Assembly (NCBI GenBank): GCA_021793645.1
Contig: JAJYSJ010000006.1
Coordinates: 65,867 to 129,866 of the forward strand
Direction: 5' to 3'
Source: Bacillota bacterium
Lineage (GTDB): Bacteria > Bacillota > Sulfobacillia > JAJZYS01 > JAJYTV01
DNA length: 64,000 nt
Position 1 is the first letter of the stretch. Every line of letters starts with the position of its first letter. The position numbers were made by a program, and so were the translations under genes. This document shows positions 54,972-63,210 of this stretch, piece by piece. The notes beneath the pieces are model-generated. The model searched no databases, was not told where the DNA came from, and worked only from the letters and a program-made list of their open reading frames with translations.

Positions 54972-56345
54972 TCAACCTCCGTTGTCATCTGGTAGTGGTG
55001 TCTCGAGGAGCGTCAGCAGCAGTCCCATCTCTACTGCCGGCAACGCTGAGATGGTGTGGATGAACGGGGCAAGCGCCGCGCCTTGACGCATCAGGATGTG
55101 AAGGTCGCGAGCCTGGACGAAGGCAATCGTCCCCGCCTCGGTGTCCCCGTCGCGCAGGAGGGCTTCGGCTTGCAGGGCAAGCAGCGTCCCCTCGTACTGC
55201 CGTGCGTGCAGTGCCCGGGCATGCGCGACTCCTTGCGCTGCATAGTCCGCAGCTGCTCGGAAGCGGCCTTCCCGAAGGCTCTGGCGGCACAGTTCTTCGT
55301 AGAGCGCCGTGGCGACCTGCCGGTCCCCAACCACCTCTACCTCCATCAGCCATGCCCGCAGTTCCTCGTCGGCTCCCTCGAGTCCCAGCCGGTGCGCGGC
55401 AATCACGCGATTGTGCCGGCAGAGTCGAACGAGGGATTCCTTGCCCGCAGCACGCAGCAGCCGGTCCGCGGTATCGAGTTCCTGCAGTGCGCGCGTGGGA
55501 TCGCCTGTCTCGATGAGCGTGTAGCTCAGCGCGATGCGGGTCTTGGCTTCCTGCTCTCCGTCGCCGTAGGAGTGTGTGAGTTCGATCGCTCGACGGCTGT
55601 AGTCTGCCGCCTCCTTGAAGCTGCCGGCCCGTGCCAGCAGTATCGAGAGGTTCAGTAGCACGCGGCTGTGCCAGACAACACGTCGCGGGAACAGGCGCAG
55701 CGCCCGGAGAAAGTACCGTCTGGCGGCAGCCCATTCTCCCAGGTCCCGGTAGATGAGGCCCGCCAGGTTGTAGGCTCGGCCCAAATACTGGCTGTCCCCG
55801 GCTCCACCGAAGGCCTCAATGGCCTCCTCGCACTCATCCAGCGCCTGCGGCGAGTGCCCGCTCTCCCAAAGAGCTATGGCGTACCGCAGATGACCCTCTC
55901 CGCGCAACTTCGGATCCTGGCTCGCGGCACTGAGCCGTGCCGCCTGCTCCACCAGGTCGACCGCCGTCGCATGCTCCCCGTGCTCCTGCAGGCGTTCGGC
56001 CGCACGCCACAGGCGCTCGAGGTCCTGCTCTCGATGCCCTTGGTCGCCCTGCGGCAGCAGGCCCTCCAGGGAAGTGCCGAGCTTCGAAGCGATGACCGAG
56101 AGGGTAGCAAGCGAAGGGGTAATGCGACCGCTTTCGATCTGGCTGATGTACGCTTTCGAGAATTCGGGCGTGCCCAGTTCGGCCTGGGTCCACCCTGCCT
56201 CCTGGCGCAGCGCGCGAATGCGCATGCCGATCGTCGTCAAGCCGGACCCCCTTGCATCCGCTGCGGACATCGCCGGGTCGAGGTGCGCCTCCCGGTCTTC
56301 CGACCGGGACCTCCTGCGAGGATTACCGCTTTTTACCTCGCCCAT
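54972..56345 (-). CDS. RRNPP-type HTH-TPR transcription regulator
   Basis: The 457-residue protein has a basic N-terminal tail (1-35), a Cro/C1-type helix-turn-helix (about 38-95; RIRALRQEAGWTQAELGT, then KAYISQIESGRITPSL), then TPR repeats to the end (about 105-440; GRAYNLAGLIYRDLGEWAAA and similar). This is the architecture of NprR/PlcR-like receptors controlled by short peptides. AAGGAAGG precedes the ATG by about 10 nt. The next gene on the same strand, 6 nt on, encodes the propeptide. Targets may include the divergent proline dehydrogenase or itself. Confidence 0.9.
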   Translation of the reverse strand: MGEVKSGNPRRRSRSEDREAHLDPAMSAADARGSGLTTIGMRIRALRQEAGWTQAELGTPEFSKAYISQIESGRITPSLATLSVIASKLGTSLEGLLPQGDQGHREQDLERLWRAAERLQEHGEHATAVDLVEQAARLSAASQDPKLRGEGHLRYAIALWESGHSPQALDECEEAIEAFGGAGDSQYLGRAYNLAGLIYRDLGEWAAARRYFLRALRLFPRRVVWHSRVLLNLSILLARAGSFKEAADYSRRAIELTHSYGDGEQEAKTRIALSYTLIETGDPTRALQELDTADRLLRAAGKESLVRLCRHNRVIAAHRLGLEGADEELRAWLMEVEVVGDRQVATALYEELCRQSLREGRFRAAADYAAQGVAHARALHARQYEGTLLALQAEALLRDGDTEAGTIAFVQARDLHILMRQGAALAPFIHTISALPAVEMGLLLTLLETPLPDDNGG

Positions 56346-56641
56346 TTGGTAATTTCCTTCCTTTCAGCTGGGCGCCAGAGGGTATACCGGTTGCGCAAAC
56401 GAGAACCTGCCTCGATAAAGATCAAACTTTTGTCGCATTTGTGCGTAAGATCGAGATATATGGCGAACGGCGACAGAGACCTGCTCTACCGCTTAAATAC
56501 GACTAAGGCCTACGGATGCCTGCCTCAGGCCAAGTTCCCTGGTCTGCCGTTTCAACGAGTGCTATGATGATCGGCGGATTCCCGCGCAGTCATACGTTGT
56601 CCTTCGAGAGGACGGCAACATCGGTGCAAAGTTCGCAGTTC

Positions 56642-57547
56642 ATGCGCCAGGTCATTCTCAAGGTTGCAGGCTCCGCTTCCTTTTCCGGATTCGCCCATCG
56701 CTATGGCCGCTTCTTGGGTGCACGCCGCTTCTACGCTGGCGATACGTTGGACGAGGCGATCGGGGTCGTTCGCAAGCTGAACTCCGAGAACATCTGCGTC
56801 ACCCTGGACCATCTCGGAGAAAGCGTGACGACAGCGGAGGATGCCGCCAGCCAGGCAAATGTCTACGTCGACATCCTGCACGCCATCAACGAGGCGAAGG
56901 TCGATGCCAACGTGTCGATCAAGCTCACTCAGATGGGATTGGACGTGGGCCGCGAGGAATGTCTCGCGAACATGCTCCGGATCGTGGCCGCAGCGCAGGA
57001 GACGGACAACTTCATCCGCATCGACATGGAAGACTCCCAGCATACCGACGCCACGCTTGCGATGGTGCACGAACTCCGCAAGACGTACCCTCGCATCGGC
57101 ACCGTACTGCAAGCCTACTTGTACAGGTCCCAGAACGACCTTGCCTTGCTGGCTGCAGCGGGAGTGACCGTGCGCATCGTCAAAGGAGCCTATCTTGAAC
57201 CATCCAGCGTCGCCTTCCCACTGAAGTCCGACGTCGACCAGAACTACCTGAGGCTCGTCGACATGGCGCTGCGTGCGGGCCAGTACGTGGCGATCGCAAC
57301 CCATGACGAGAACATCATCCAGGAAGTCGAGGGCTGGGTGCGAGAGCGGCGGATCCCGCTTGACCGCTTCGAGTTCCAGATGCTCTACGGCATCCGCATG
57401 GCCCGCCAGCGCGAACTCGCCCAGCAGGGCTACCGCGTGCGCTGCTACGTGCCGTACGGCACCGACTGGTACGCCTACTACACGCGCCGCCTCGCGGAAC
57501 GTCCTGCAAACGTCTTTTTCATCCTGCGGAGCCTCGTGCGTTCCTGA
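56642..57547 (+). CDS. putB: Proline dehydrogenase (monofunctional)
   Basis: This 301-residue FAD-binding TIM barrel oxidises proline to P5C. Motifs are VSIKLTQMGLD, FIRIDMEDSQHTDATL, TVLQAYLYRS, RIVKGAYLEP, VAIATHDE and FEFQMLYGIR. It is a separate enzyme as in Bacillus, not fused to P5C dehydrogenase. ATG 56642 lacks a clear ribosome site; GTG 56624 has GAGAGGAC 10-11 nt upstream and is a good alternative. It is divergent from the quorum-sensing regulator, with 278 nt between. Its presumed partner enzyme (4005-5555) is distant and atypical. Confidence 0.92.
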   Translation: MRQVILKVAGSASFSGFAHRYGRFLGARRFYAGDTLDEAIGVVRKLNSENICVTLDHLGESVTTAEDAASQANVYVDILHAINEAKVDANVSIKLTQMGLDVGREECLANMLRIVAAAQETDNFIRIDMEDSQHTDATLAMVHELRKTYPRIGTVLQAYLYRSQNDLALLAAAGVTVRIVKGAYLEPSSVAFPLKSDVDQNYLRLVDMALRAGQYVAIATHDENIIQEVEGWVRERRIPLDRFEFQMLYGIRMARQRELAQQGYRVRCYVPYGTDWYAYYTRRLAERPANVFFILRSLVRS

Positions 57548-57562
57548 TCCGGGGAAAGAAGG

Positions 57563-57609
57563 AAGAACCCGTTGATTGCGCAGAACCACTGCGCTGTCAA
57601 CGGGTTCTT
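57563..57609 (+). terminator. Terminator after proline dehydrogenase
   Basis: AAGAACCCGTTGA (57563-57575) pairs with TCAACGGGTTCTT (57597-57609), with an inner GCGCAG/CTGCGC stem. TTTGC follows. Confidence 0.85.
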
Positions 57610-57748
57610 TGCACAGCGACCCGCGCCGCCTCTCCAGTCCGCCCTTCGCGCGGAAGGGAAGCGCAGGCGCTCTAGACGCATAGACTTTGGCAATTACCCG
57701 CAATCTTCCAAAGGGAGGGTAGGCCCGGTCCCGCCCGGGCGAACGCAA

Positions 57749-58060
57749 ATGGCCATCGTACGGTGGATCCCCATGCTGCTTGGGCTATGGGAACTCTCGT
57801 CTCCGTACGCCCTGAATTACCAGGGCGGCTTCCACACCGAAACCGCTCTCATTCTCGGTGCCGTGATCGCGCTCGCGGGATTTTGGGCGGCCGCCTTCCA
57901 TGAGCGCTGGCCCTACTACGTCACAGGGCTCGGGGCGGTGCTGGTGCTGGTACTCCCGTTCGCCCAGCCCGCGGCGCATGTGGCAAACGATCTTCTCGTC
58001 GGGCTGTTGATGCTGGTCATGTCCGCGATCGCTCTCCTGCCGCAGCTCACGCATCCGTGA
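57749..58060 (+). CDS. SPW-repeat membrane protein
   Basis: The 103-residue protein has four predicted helices and the SPW-like signature WIPMLLGLWELSSPYAL at the start. The function is unknown. The ribosome site is weak. Its end overlaps the convergent acetyltransferase by 14 nt. Confidence 0.7.
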   Translation: MAIVRWIPMLLGLWELSSPYALNYQGGFHTETALILGAVIALAGFWAAAFHERWPYYVTGLGAVLVLVLPFAQPAAHVANDLLVGLLMLVMSAIALLPQLTHP

Positions 58061-58907
58061 CGAAAGCGGTAGGGTGCGCCTTTCGAAACACGCGGTAGGT
58101 CTCCCGCGTACGGAAGCCGAGCCTGCGATACAGGCTTACGGCCGGAGTATTCGTCTGACACACGGCAAGGTAGAGCGTCCGCGCGCCGGCGCGCGTCGCC
58201 CGTGCGGCCGCGCTGGACAAGAGCTCCCGTCCGTACCCTCGCCCGCGGTATGTTTCCGTCGTGCCGACAAACGTCACGACCCAATCGCTCAGCTGGGGCC
58301 CATAGCGATCCAGGAGAGCGATGCCTGCCGCATCCCCCGACGCAGTCCGCGCCAGCAGCCATTGGCGGCCGCCCGGGCCGTGGTCCTGCTGCATCTGGAA
58401 GCGCAGTGCCGCCGAGGGGTCATCCGCGTCCTCCCTTGACATCGGCGATAGGCAGCCGACGAGACAAGACGTGTAGGCCGCGATGAAGGCGCTCTCGTTG
58501 TCCTGCCGCAGTGCCTCGAACGTCAGCCGCGCAGGGTCGGGAGACGACGGTGCGGGAAGCGGGCGCCACATGGTGTAGCGGTGCACGAAGTCCTGGAAGC
58601 CTGCTCCCATGAAGGCCTGTTCCACCTCTGCGGACCAGGTCGGATCGTAGTGGTAGATGCGGTGCGCGGTCTGTGGCAGTGCCGATAGAAGCAATGCCAG
58701 AAGCTCCGTGAGATCCTCGCCCCCACGGGGTCCCGAGGGACCGCCCAGAAAGAACTGGTCCGGTCCGAATGGGAGCGCCGCGAGCCAACTGGGACTCGGT
58801 CTGCCCGGACGCCCGACGACGATCGCGTCAGGGCCGAGGCTGCGTCCTATCGCATCGCGCACGCCAGCGCCGCGCCAGATCTGCACGACCTTCTCCTCCC
58901 GCTGCAA
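58047..58907 (-). CDS. GNAT family acetyltransferase
   Basis: The 286-residue protein has a C-terminal GNAT domain: TYRGRGYGRELLSSAAARA (acetyl-CoA loop), then LYLAVCQTNTPAVSLYRRLGF. The N-terminal half is a poorly conserved GNAT-like domain, as in two-domain members. The substrate is unknown. It stands before the MBL/glyoxalase genes on the same strand. Confidence 0.85.
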   Translation of the reverse strand: MQREEKVVQIWRGAGVRDAIGRSLGPDAIVVGRPGRPSPSWLAALPFGPDQFFLGGPSGPRGGEDLTELLALLLSALPQTAHRIYHYDPTWSAEVEQAFMGAGFQDFVHRYTMWRPLPAPSSPDPARLTFEALRQDNESAFIAAYTSCLVGCLSPMSREDADDPSAALRFQMQQDHGPGGRQWLLARTASGDAAGIALLDRYGPQLSDWVVTFVGTTETYRGRGYGRELLSSAAARATRAGARTLYLAVCQTNTPAVSLYRRLGFRTRETYRVFRKAHPTAFVTDA

Positions 58908-58927
58908 GGCGCCGAGTACTTGACCTG

Positions 58928-59698
58928 CTAGATCGCGAACGCATTGTGCTCACGCTCTGCCGCCACCGTCGTCGGCGGCCCGTGTCCGCAGAAGAGCGCG
59001 GTCTCCTTTGGCAGCGCAAGGATGCGCCGTGCGCTCTCGAGCAGTGCCGGATAGTCCTGCGGCGTTCGCGCGCGACCCAGGGAGCCGGCGAACAGCGTAT
59101 CCCCTACGAAGGCGAAGCCCGGTCCCCGGAAGCAGAGCATATCAGGGCTGTGCCCCGGGCAGTAGAGCACGCGCAGTCCCAGGATTTCTGCACCGTCAAA
59201 GAGCCCTTCGCCACCAACCTCTTGCGCGAGCTGCGGATGGGCGTAGCAAGGAGCGCCGAAGGCCCCGAGCGCCGCGACGTGGTCCGAATGTCCGTGCGTC
59301 AGGAGGACAGCCTGGGGCGTGCCGCCGAGCGCCGCGCGCACCTGTTCCACGCCGCCCCCGGCATCGACCGTGAATCGGCCGTCGCGCGTTGCGACAGCAT
59401 AGCAGAACGCACCAACGTCCTCTGCGAAAACGGGCGTGACCGTCCATTCGCCGAAGCGGAGCGCCACGGGAGGCGGCTCGTAGCCGCCGGCCCCGATCGC
59501 CGCAAGCGGCCCTGACCGCAGAGAAAGAACGCCCGCAAGCTGCCTCGCTTCCTCGCCCGTAGGGCTTTTGCCGGCCTCGAGCGCCTGCAGCCGCGCCGGC
59601 GCAAGGCCTGCGCGCGCCGCGGCGTCTTCCAGCGTGATCCCCAGTCCGTAGCGCGCCTTGCGAACGATGTCGCAGAAGTCATCCTCCAGCGCCATCAC
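58928..59698 (-). CDS. Helix-turn-helix / metallo-beta-lactamase fold fusion hydrolase
   Basis: The 256-residue protein has an N-terminal XRE-like helix-turn-helix (about 8-60; GITLEDAAARAGLAPARLQALE) fused to a metallo-beta-lactamase fold (about 80-250). Metal ligands are in THGHSDH, YCPGHSPDML and FVGDTLF, and the end reads CGHGPPTTVAAEREHN, as in glyoxalase II-like enzymes. It is coupled to a glyoxalase I-type gene by a GTGA overlap, so it may hydrolyse a thioester in aldehyde detoxification. The DNA-binding half is unusual and may instead serve as a partner-binding domain. Confidence 0.85.
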   Translation of the reverse strand: MMALEDDFCDIVRKARYGLGITLEDAAARAGLAPARLQALEAGKSPTGEEARQLAGVLSLRSGPLAAIGAGGYEPPPVALRFGEWTVTPVFAEDVGAFCYAVATRDGRFTVDAGGGVEQVRAALGGTPQAVLLTHGHSDHVAALGAFGAPCYAHPQLAQEVGGEGLFDGAEILGLRVLYCPGHSPDMLCFRGPGFAFVGDTLFAGSLGRARTPQDYPALLESARRILALPKETALFCGHGPPTTVAAEREHNAFAI

Positions 59699-60072
59699 GG
59701 CCTCGCGCGCTGCAGGAGTTCGATCTCGTATCCGTCGGGGTCGTCGATGAAGGCGAGCGCCGACCCGTTCGCCGAGACGTGCGGGCCGTCGGTAAAGGGA
59801 ATACCGCGCTTTTGCAGTTCGTCCCCCGTCGCCGTGAGGTCCGAAACCTCAAAGGCAATGTGAAAGATGTCTTCGGGAAACTCGAACGGCCGGTTGTGCG
59901 GCTGGAAGCACAGTTCGATCTCGTAGCCCGACGCGGTGTCACGCAGATAGGCGAGCTTGTTGCCCATTGGCGAGTCGCTCCGCCCGGACTCCTCGAGACC
60001 TAGGACGTCGCGGTAGAAGGCGACGGAGCGCTCGAGATCCCGGACGCGGATGCGGGTGTGCAGGATGCGCAC
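59695..60072 (-). CDS. Glyoxalase I / VOC family protein
   Basis: The 125-residue vicinal-oxygen-chelate protein has two beta-alpha-beta units: RILHTRIRVRDLERSVAFY, GYEIELC, HIAFEVSDL and DDPDGYEIELL. The metal ligands are His5, Glu58 (GYEIEL), His74 and Glu near 120. It resembles lactoylglutathione lyase. GTG 60072 has GGGGAGG 7 nt upstream. It is coupled to the HTH-MBL gene, suggesting a two-step detoxification pair. Confidence 0.85.
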   Translation of the reverse strand: MRILHTRIRVRDLERSVAFYRDVLGLEESGRSDSPMGNKLAYLRDTASGYEIELCFQPHNRPFEFPEDIFHIAFEVSDLTATGDELQKRGIPFTDGPHVSANGSALAFIDDPDGYEIELLQRARP

Positions 60073-60153
60073 GGAGATACCTCCCCGAACCAAAGATGCG
60101 GCGCACGGTGCCAACAATCTCCTGTTCGGTCGCGATCCCCGGGATCCTGCCTG

Positions 60154-60927
60154 CTACCCGATCCGGTAGCTCAGACGCTCCACGAGCAGGAACAAGCCTG
60201 CCGCGAAGAGCACCAGGATCCCTCCATCGATGAGCCAAGCGCCCGGGGAAGCGCCTCCCGACAACAGCAGAAGGAGAAGCCGCACGCCGTAGGTGGATGG
60301 CAGAAGGTCCGCGACGACACGCATCGCTACCGGCAGGTGCGCCTGCGGGATGATGCCGAGGAAGAGCACCGCCATCATCACGAGGTTGCCCACGAGACCC
60401 GCGAGCTCACCATCCCGCGCCTGCATTCCGATCAGCGCGCCAATGCCAGAGAGCGCCACACCCGTCAACAGCACGGCAGGCACGAGTCCTACTGAAAGAG
60501 CAACATGCGTTCCGTAATCCATGGCGCCGACCAGCAGGACGACTGCCATTCCCGGCACGGCGAAAAGCAGGTAGGCCACCAGGATCGCCAGGATCACCGC
60601 GCCGTTGCCGACCGGCAGCGTGTGGTAGTAGTCGAAGGTTCGGTTCTGGCGCATCCAGGCCACCTGCTGAGCCAGCATCGCAATCGCCGTGATGGCAACT
60701 GAAAGCACCACGTTGCCGGCGATCACCTGCAGCGCCAGCGCACGTGGCGGGTCGGCGGTCATGGCGCGGAGCAGGATGACGATTCCGCTCGGCATTGCCG
60801 AGGAGACGATGAGATACTGCCGCCAACTGCGCCTCGCACGCGCCAGCTGCATGCGCAAGAGCACCCCGAACGCCGTCGGAAATCCCGGAGTGCGCAGCGC
60901 CCGTTGTTCAGCCGCGCGTGCCATCAT
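60154..60927 (-). CDS. ABC-2 type transporter permease
   Basis: The 257-residue membrane protein has six predicted helices and motif-poor sequence typical of ABC-2 exporters. ATG 60927 has GGGGAGG 6 nt upstream, inside the ATPase gene, and the two overlap by 20 nt. With the ATPase it forms an export pump; the substrate is unknown. Confidence 0.85.
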   Translation of the reverse strand: MMARAAEQRALRTPGFPTAFGVLLRMQLARARRSWRQYLIVSSAMPSGIVILLRAMTADPPRALALQVIAGNVVLSVAITAIAMLAQQVAWMRQNRTFDYYHTLPVGNGAVILAILVAYLLFAVPGMAVVLLVGAMDYGTHVALSVGLVPAVLLTGVALSGIGALIGMQARDGELAGLVGNLVMMAVLFLGIIPQAHLPVAMRVVADLLPSTYGVRLLLLLLSGGASPGAWLIDGGILVLFAAGLFLLVERLSYRIG

Positions 60928-61846
60928 AGCTCGCCTCCCCTGCATGGTAGGCCACGTAGACGTCTTCCAGGGACGCGCTCTGCACCCGTAGGTCGTCGAG
61001 GTCCGCGGCACCGCGCCGGCCGAGCGCGCCCAGAGCCTCCGGGAGCCGCTTGCGGTCCACATCGATGCGCCAGCGGCGCTCGCCGATGCGCGTGGCGGTC
61101 CCCGTCGCAAGCAAGGCCGTCGGGACCGTCCCGTCGCGGACGGCAACCTCGATGCGAACGAGTTGGTGCAGGGCCTCCTTCAGTTCGCCCGGGGTGCCTA
61201 TCGCCGCCACGCGTCCCTGCGCAAGGATCGCGACCCTCGAAACGACCCGCTCAGCCTCCAGGACATTGTGGGTGACAAGGATAATGGTCGTACCCTGCTC
61301 GCGACGGGCCAGCAGTGCGTCCCAGACCCGCGCACGGGCGACCGGGTCGAGTTCGTTCGTCGGCTCGTCCAGCACGAGAACCGGCGGAGCGCCGATCAGC
61401 GCAGTCGCCATGCCGACCAGGCGATGTTCGCCGCCGGAAAGTGTGCCGACCAGCCGCTGCACGCGGTCCTCCATCCCCAGCAGCGAAAGCAGTTGATGGG
61501 CCTCGTCGTTCGCACGCCGCCGCGAAAGGCCCCGCAGCATGCCGGTGCAGGCCACCGCTTCGGATGCGCGCAGATCCATCAGCGCCAGGGGGCGCTGGGA
61601 AAGGAAACCTACCGTCCGCCGCACGCGCAGGTCGTGCGCGCGCACGTCCCGTCCCATCAGCCGCACAGAGCCTCTGGTCGGCAAACTCAGGCCGACCATC
61701 TGGCGCACCAGGGTGGACTTTCCTGCCCCATTCGGCCCCAGCACGCCGAAGATCTCCCCCTGTGCGATCTGCAGCGTAATGCCGTCGTTGGCCATGACAC
61801 CGCTTGCGTACATTTTGACGAGGCCCCTCGTCTCGTAGGCATTCAC
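60908..61846 (-). CDS. ABC transporter ATP-binding protein
   Basis: The 312-residue protein has Walker A GPNGAGKST, signature LSGGEHRLVGMATALI, Walker B VLVLDEPTN and H-loop THNVLEAE. A C-terminal extension of about 90 residues is common in drug or polysaccharide exporters. GTG 61846 has AGGAGGGG upstream; the longer open frame is antisense to the GH1 gene. It is paired with the permease downstream. Confidence 0.92.
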   Translation of the reverse strand: MNAYETRGLVKMYASGVMANDGITLQIAQGEIFGVLGPNGAGKSTLVRQMVGLSLPTRGSVRLMGRDVRAHDLRVRRTVGFLSQRPLALMDLRASEAVACTGMLRGLSRRRANDEAHQLLSLLGMEDRVQRLVGTLSGGEHRLVGMATALIGAPPVLVLDEPTNELDPVARARVWDALLARREQGTTIILVTHNVLEAERVVSRVAILAQGRVAAIGTPGELKEALHQLVRIEVAVRDGTVPTALLATGTATRIGERRWRIDVDRKRLPEALGALGRRGAADLDDLRVQSASLEDVYVAYHAGEASYDGTRG

Positions 61847-61978
61847 GCCCTCACGTCCCCTCCTGTCGTGAACATTCTGCCCTGCGGCGTGCGATGCGAA
61901 AGTGCGCTGCATCACTGTGCGCAGGTGCCAAGGGACCAGTGTGGAATGCTTGCAGAACTCCTTCGCGCGGAGGGATGT

Positions 61979-63178
61979 GTGCTCTTGTCGGCCCGCGACT
62001 TTCCCGAGGGGTTCCTGTTCGGTGCCGCCACGTCTTCGCACCAGGTGGAGGGCGGCAACGACAACTGCGACTGGTGGGACTGGGAGCTCGCCGGCGGATC
62101 GAAGGATCCGTCGGGCAATGCCTGCGAGCATTACAGCCGGTTTCCCGAGGACATCGCGCTGCTGCGAAGACTGGGGCTCAATTCGTACCGCTTCTCCCTG
62201 GAGTGGAGCCGCATCGAGCCAGAGCCGGGCCGCTTCGAGACAAAGCAGTTGGAACACTACCGAGAGATGGCGCTGGCCTGCCGCGCGCAGGATGTAGAGC
62301 CGATCATCACCCTGCACCACTTCACGCTGCCGCGCTGGCTCTCGGCGCAGGGCGGCGTACTGGCACCAGGCAGCACGGAGCGGTTCGCAGCCTTCTGCAA
62401 CGCAGCCACGGATGCCCTGGAAGGCGCCGCTCGCTATATCATCACGATCAACGAGCCCATGGTGCTCGTGCTGATGGGATACCTTGACGGCGTCTGGCCA
62501 CCGGGCCGCAAGTCCCCCGCCGCAGCGGCGGCAGCTGCAATGCGGCTTGTCCGTTGGCACCGTGCCGCCTATGCGTGCATCCACGATCGCCATCCGGACA
62601 TGCTGGTAGGCATCGCGAAGCATTGGATCGACTTCCAGCCGCTTGACAGAGCGAATGCGGTGCACCGCCGCGGGGCCGCACTGCAGAACTACCTGTTCAA
62701 TCGCTGGTACCTGCGGGCGATCCGCGACGCGTATGAGTTCATCGGCCTCAACTACTACAGCACGCGCTACGTGACAGGCCTTAGAACCGGGGAGCCGCTC
62801 GCATCCCCGGACGAGCCGCATACGGAGATGGGCTGGTCCATTTCCCCGCAGGGCTTCGAGCGCTCGCTGCGGGCGCTGCGCGAATACAGGAGGCCGATCC
62901 TCGTCGCGGAGAACGGCATCGCCTCAAGCGACGACGCGCAGCGTCAGCGCTACATCGTCGATCACCTGACCGCTGTGCGTCATGCGATGCGCGAAGGTGT
63001 TCCGGTGATCGGCTACCAGTACTGGTCCCTGCTCGACAACTTCGAATGGGCAGAAGGCTATCGCCCCCAGTTCGGCCTTTTCCACGTGGACCGGGGGACG
63101 CAGGAACGCACCGTCCGCCAGAGCGGTCGCCTCTACGGAGAGATCGCCTCGACCGGGCGGCTCCCGGCAGAGCCTTAG
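61979..63178 (+). CDS. Glycoside hydrolase family 1 (beta-glucosidase type)
   Basis: The 399-residue cytoplasmic TIM barrel has the acid/base Glu159 in TINEP and the nucleophile Glu311 in VAENG. It begins FPEGFLFGAATSSHQVEGG. It is shorter than most GH1 enzymes (about 450), with trimmed loops in the middle. The start is GTG 61979 or TTG 61985; GGAGGG is 4 or 10 nt away. It may cleave beta-glucosides or beta-galactosides; no sugar transporter is adjacent. Confidence 0.9.
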   Translation: MLLSARDFPEGFLFGAATSSHQVEGGNDNCDWWDWELAGGSKDPSGNACEHYSRFPEDIALLRRLGLNSYRFSLEWSRIEPEPGRFETKQLEHYREMALACRAQDVEPIITLHHFTLPRWLSAQGGVLAPGSTERFAAFCNAATDALEGAARYIITINEPMVLVLMGYLDGVWPPGRKSPAAAAAAAMRLVRWHRAAYACIHDRHPDMLVGIAKHWIDFQPLDRANAVHRRGAALQNYLFNRWYLRAIRDAYEFIGLNYYSTRYVTGLRTGEPLASPDEPHTEMGWSISPQGFERSLRALREYRRPILVAENGIASSDDAQRQRYIVDHLTAVRHAMREGVPVIGYQYWSLLDNFEWAEGYRPQFGLFHVDRGTQERTVRQSGRLYGEIASTGRLPAEP

Positions 63179-63210
63179 ACCCATCGACCGCAATCAGGGA
63201 GGCTGACAGA

